Shown: positions 62,654 to 64,000 of the stretch, piece by piece
How the letters are laid out: each line of letters opens with the position of its first letter
Position numbering within the stretch: the first letter of the stretch is position 1
Source of the DNA: Prorocentrum cordatum
Lineage: Eukaryota; Sar; Dinophyceae; Prorocentrales; Prorocentraceae
Length of the DNA stretch: 64,000 nt
Assembly: GCA_963575745.1 (NCBI GenBank)
Contig: CAUYUJ010000758.1
Location: forward strand, 524,360-588,359
Direction of reading: 5' to 3'
The notes under the pieces: generated by a model
The model's database searches: none
What the model saw: only the letters and a program-made list of their open reading frames with translations
What the model was told of the DNA's origin: nothing
Position numbers and translations under genes: made by a program

Positions 62654-63889
62654 ATCAAATGAACTCGAGGTGGATCCTTTTCCTCGTTTATTTTCAGCAT
62701 ACGGAGTTGGATTCGCGATGATAGCTTCATCATTCCTTTCTCTAACTCAGCTGCGTTCGCCATGGCCTCTTCTTCTCGCGCGTTGGCGGCCGACCTTTCA
62801 CTTTTCTTCAGGGTGCATCTGGGACATCTCCCAGCGCACGCATCGAAATGATCTTTACAAGCCGGCAAGCCGCAGCCAGCGCAATTGCCCGTCCTCGGGC
62901 ATGAGCATATCGAACAACATTGGCCCATTACGGAACTCTCTGCTCGAGTTTCTTCCCCTTCTGCGGGTTGATGCTGCGCTACCGCCCTCGCCTGCAGAGT
63001 TGTCGATCCCGCGTTTATTGCATTTGTCAAGTCGGACTGGGGCGGAACGGGCGCGGCGCCAGACGACTGGGCCGCCCGCATTAGATGTCTGCCCGCCCCA
63101 GTCGGTTTGGCCGGCGGGCATTGAACATTGCTCGATTGCATGCGCTGCAGGGATGATCTGGCCTCTTCATGCGATCTAAGTTCTTCCAGATATCGATTTT
63201 TCTGGTCAGCTATTTTCGCAGCTACTACTTGAGTGTTAACCACTTCCAGCCTGGCGTGTTTTTAGCTCTTCTTGTAAGCTTCGCTTGTCTCGTTCCGCCC
63301 TGACTGTAGCGATTTGCTCTCCTTCTACTCTAGCCGCCGCAGCAGCAGCGGTGGCCGCTTTGGCATCAACAGACTGAGTAGTTGCCGCCACAACGGCCTG
63401 TCGTTCCGAAACCAGCATTCCTAGATATCTATTCTCGGCTTCCATCTCCGCCTGCCGCTTAGCGGCCGCGGTCTGATCATACATTTGTTTCATCAGTTCT
63501 CGTTCTCGCTCTCTAGCAGCCATGGCTAAGGCGAGTCTTTCCGCCTCGAATGTCTTCCGAACTTCTGCCATGGTTTCTGTCATCTCCTCTCGATCCAGTC
63601 GGGCCCTTTCGGCCAGCTGTACTTCGCTGGTCAGAACCTCTCGCGGGGTGCTAGCCTCAGCTAGTCTAGCCTGATCCTGGATAGTTTGCGTGAGAAGATA
63701 TGTGCAATTATGCACTTCCATTGGGAAGCACTCTAAACACAACCATTGAATATTACACTTAGGGCATACTTCAGAGCAGCTCTTACATACTGGATGCCTA
63801 CATGCACCTTCTGGCTTGTTGGCTTTACCTGGGCATCTGCTTTCCGCCTGAGGCGCGCAGTCAAAGCTCTGGTTCCAGCGGGTCTCCAT
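62623..63889 (-). CDS. Cys-rich and coiled-coil N-terminal protein
   Basis: Starts METRWNQSFDCAPQAESRCP at 63889. Residues about 28-60 form a Cys-rich module (CRHPVCKSCSEVCPKCNIQW, LCLECF) that resembles a small zinc-binding fold. A long coiled coil follows (ERARLDREEMTETMAEVRK, MAARERERELMKQMYDQTAA). After a frame change at a five-T run near 63260 it continues (NTQVVAAKIADQKNRYLEEL) to a second Cys-rich module CCSICSCPRTGNCAGCGLPA, CKDHFDACAGRCPRC, and ends at 62623. Two zinc modules flanking a coil suggest an oligomerising nucleic-acid-binding protein at the head of the retroelement. No precise family is recognised. Confidence 0.55.
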
Positions 63890-64000
63890 TATGGAGATGG
63901 TACTGTTGCTCCTTGAAGTAGATCTGGGGCGAACGAAAGTACCTTCTGGGGGTTTGGGTACGTCTCAGAGCTCCTCATCCCTCTCGTCCTGTCTTATGAG

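Larger units (their letters stand above)
53277..63889 (-). mobile_element. Ty1/copia-type retroelement, large and degenerate
   Basis: Order on the minus strand: N-terminal Cys-rich and coiled-coil proteins (63889-62623), gag-like with CCCH fingers (62653-60662), region before integrase (60619-59538), integrase (59221-58333), Asp/Pro-rich linkers, RT (56720-55830), RNase H (55599-54955) and a methyltransferase-like region (54110-53277). Integrase before RT defines the copia order. Long terminal repeats were not found. The 5' end may lie beyond 64000 and the same-strand coding region continues to 43.3 kb, so the true left border is open. Two catalytic residues are lost and many frames are broken. 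Confidence 0.75.

Noticed and set aside
43000-64000. Long terminal repeats of the copia-type element
   Set aside because: No matching direct repeats were found by eye between 43.0-43.3 kb and the right end. They may lie outside the window.

Overview
The window looks like nuclear DNA of a dinoflagellate. The strongest sequence clue is a degenerate, doubled dinoflagellate spliced-leader relic just upstream of a start codon near position 1700. Other pointers are probable introns with GC or GA donors, very dense simple repeats, and retroelements whose proteins resemble families I associate with dinoflagellate genomes. No rRNA, tRNA, CRISPR array or bacterial operon was recognised. Species cannot be fixed from the window.

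Layout. At 1-1765 is the 5' part of an unrecognised minus-strand gene behind the spliced-leader relic. Then come repeats (1896-5316) and sequence with little recognisable coding. A decayed non-LTR retrotransposon (endonuclease, RT, C-terminal region) lies on the minus strand at 7768-11120. It is followed by a strongly AT-rich block of opposed satellite units (11550-14055), GA/CT microsatellites, one unrecognised gene (15309-15797) and a single exon of an SF2 helicase (17660-17865). A 6.7 kb tyrosine-recombinase retroelement (19554-26235, minus) has gag-like, RT-RNase H, recombinase and methyltransferase-like regions. Its split direct repeats (A1-ORFs-B1-A2-B2) are intact and it sits inside a CAT microsatellite with a readable crossover. 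A second non-LTR element (30480-34534, plus) carries endonuclease, a damaged RT and a well preserved RNase H. From 34.5 to 43.3 kb there are satellites, foldbacks and dispersed repeats.

From 43.3 kb to the right end, nearly everything that looks coding is on the minus strand. At 63.9-55.0 kb it is a Ty1/copia-type order: coiled-coil and zinc-binding N-terminus, gag with CCCH fingers, integrase, RT, RNase H. It continues into a methyltransferase-like region (about 54.1-53.3 kb) and another 10 kb of unrecognised coding sequence, including one gene split by a 1155-bp intron packed with a tandem repeat. The copia RT and integrase both lack a catalytic acidic residue, and many reading-frame breaks occur, so this copy is not autonomous as written.

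The most unusual signal is a dispersed short palindrome, CGGCTNAGCCG and covarying forms such as CGACTNAGTCG, found about twenty times between 44.9 and 62.6 kb and nearly absent elsewhere. It is read in different frames as different peptides, so it is conserved as DNA or RNA rather than protein. Other leads are the complete recombination signature of the YR retroelement and methyltransferase-like regions on two unrelated retroelement classes.
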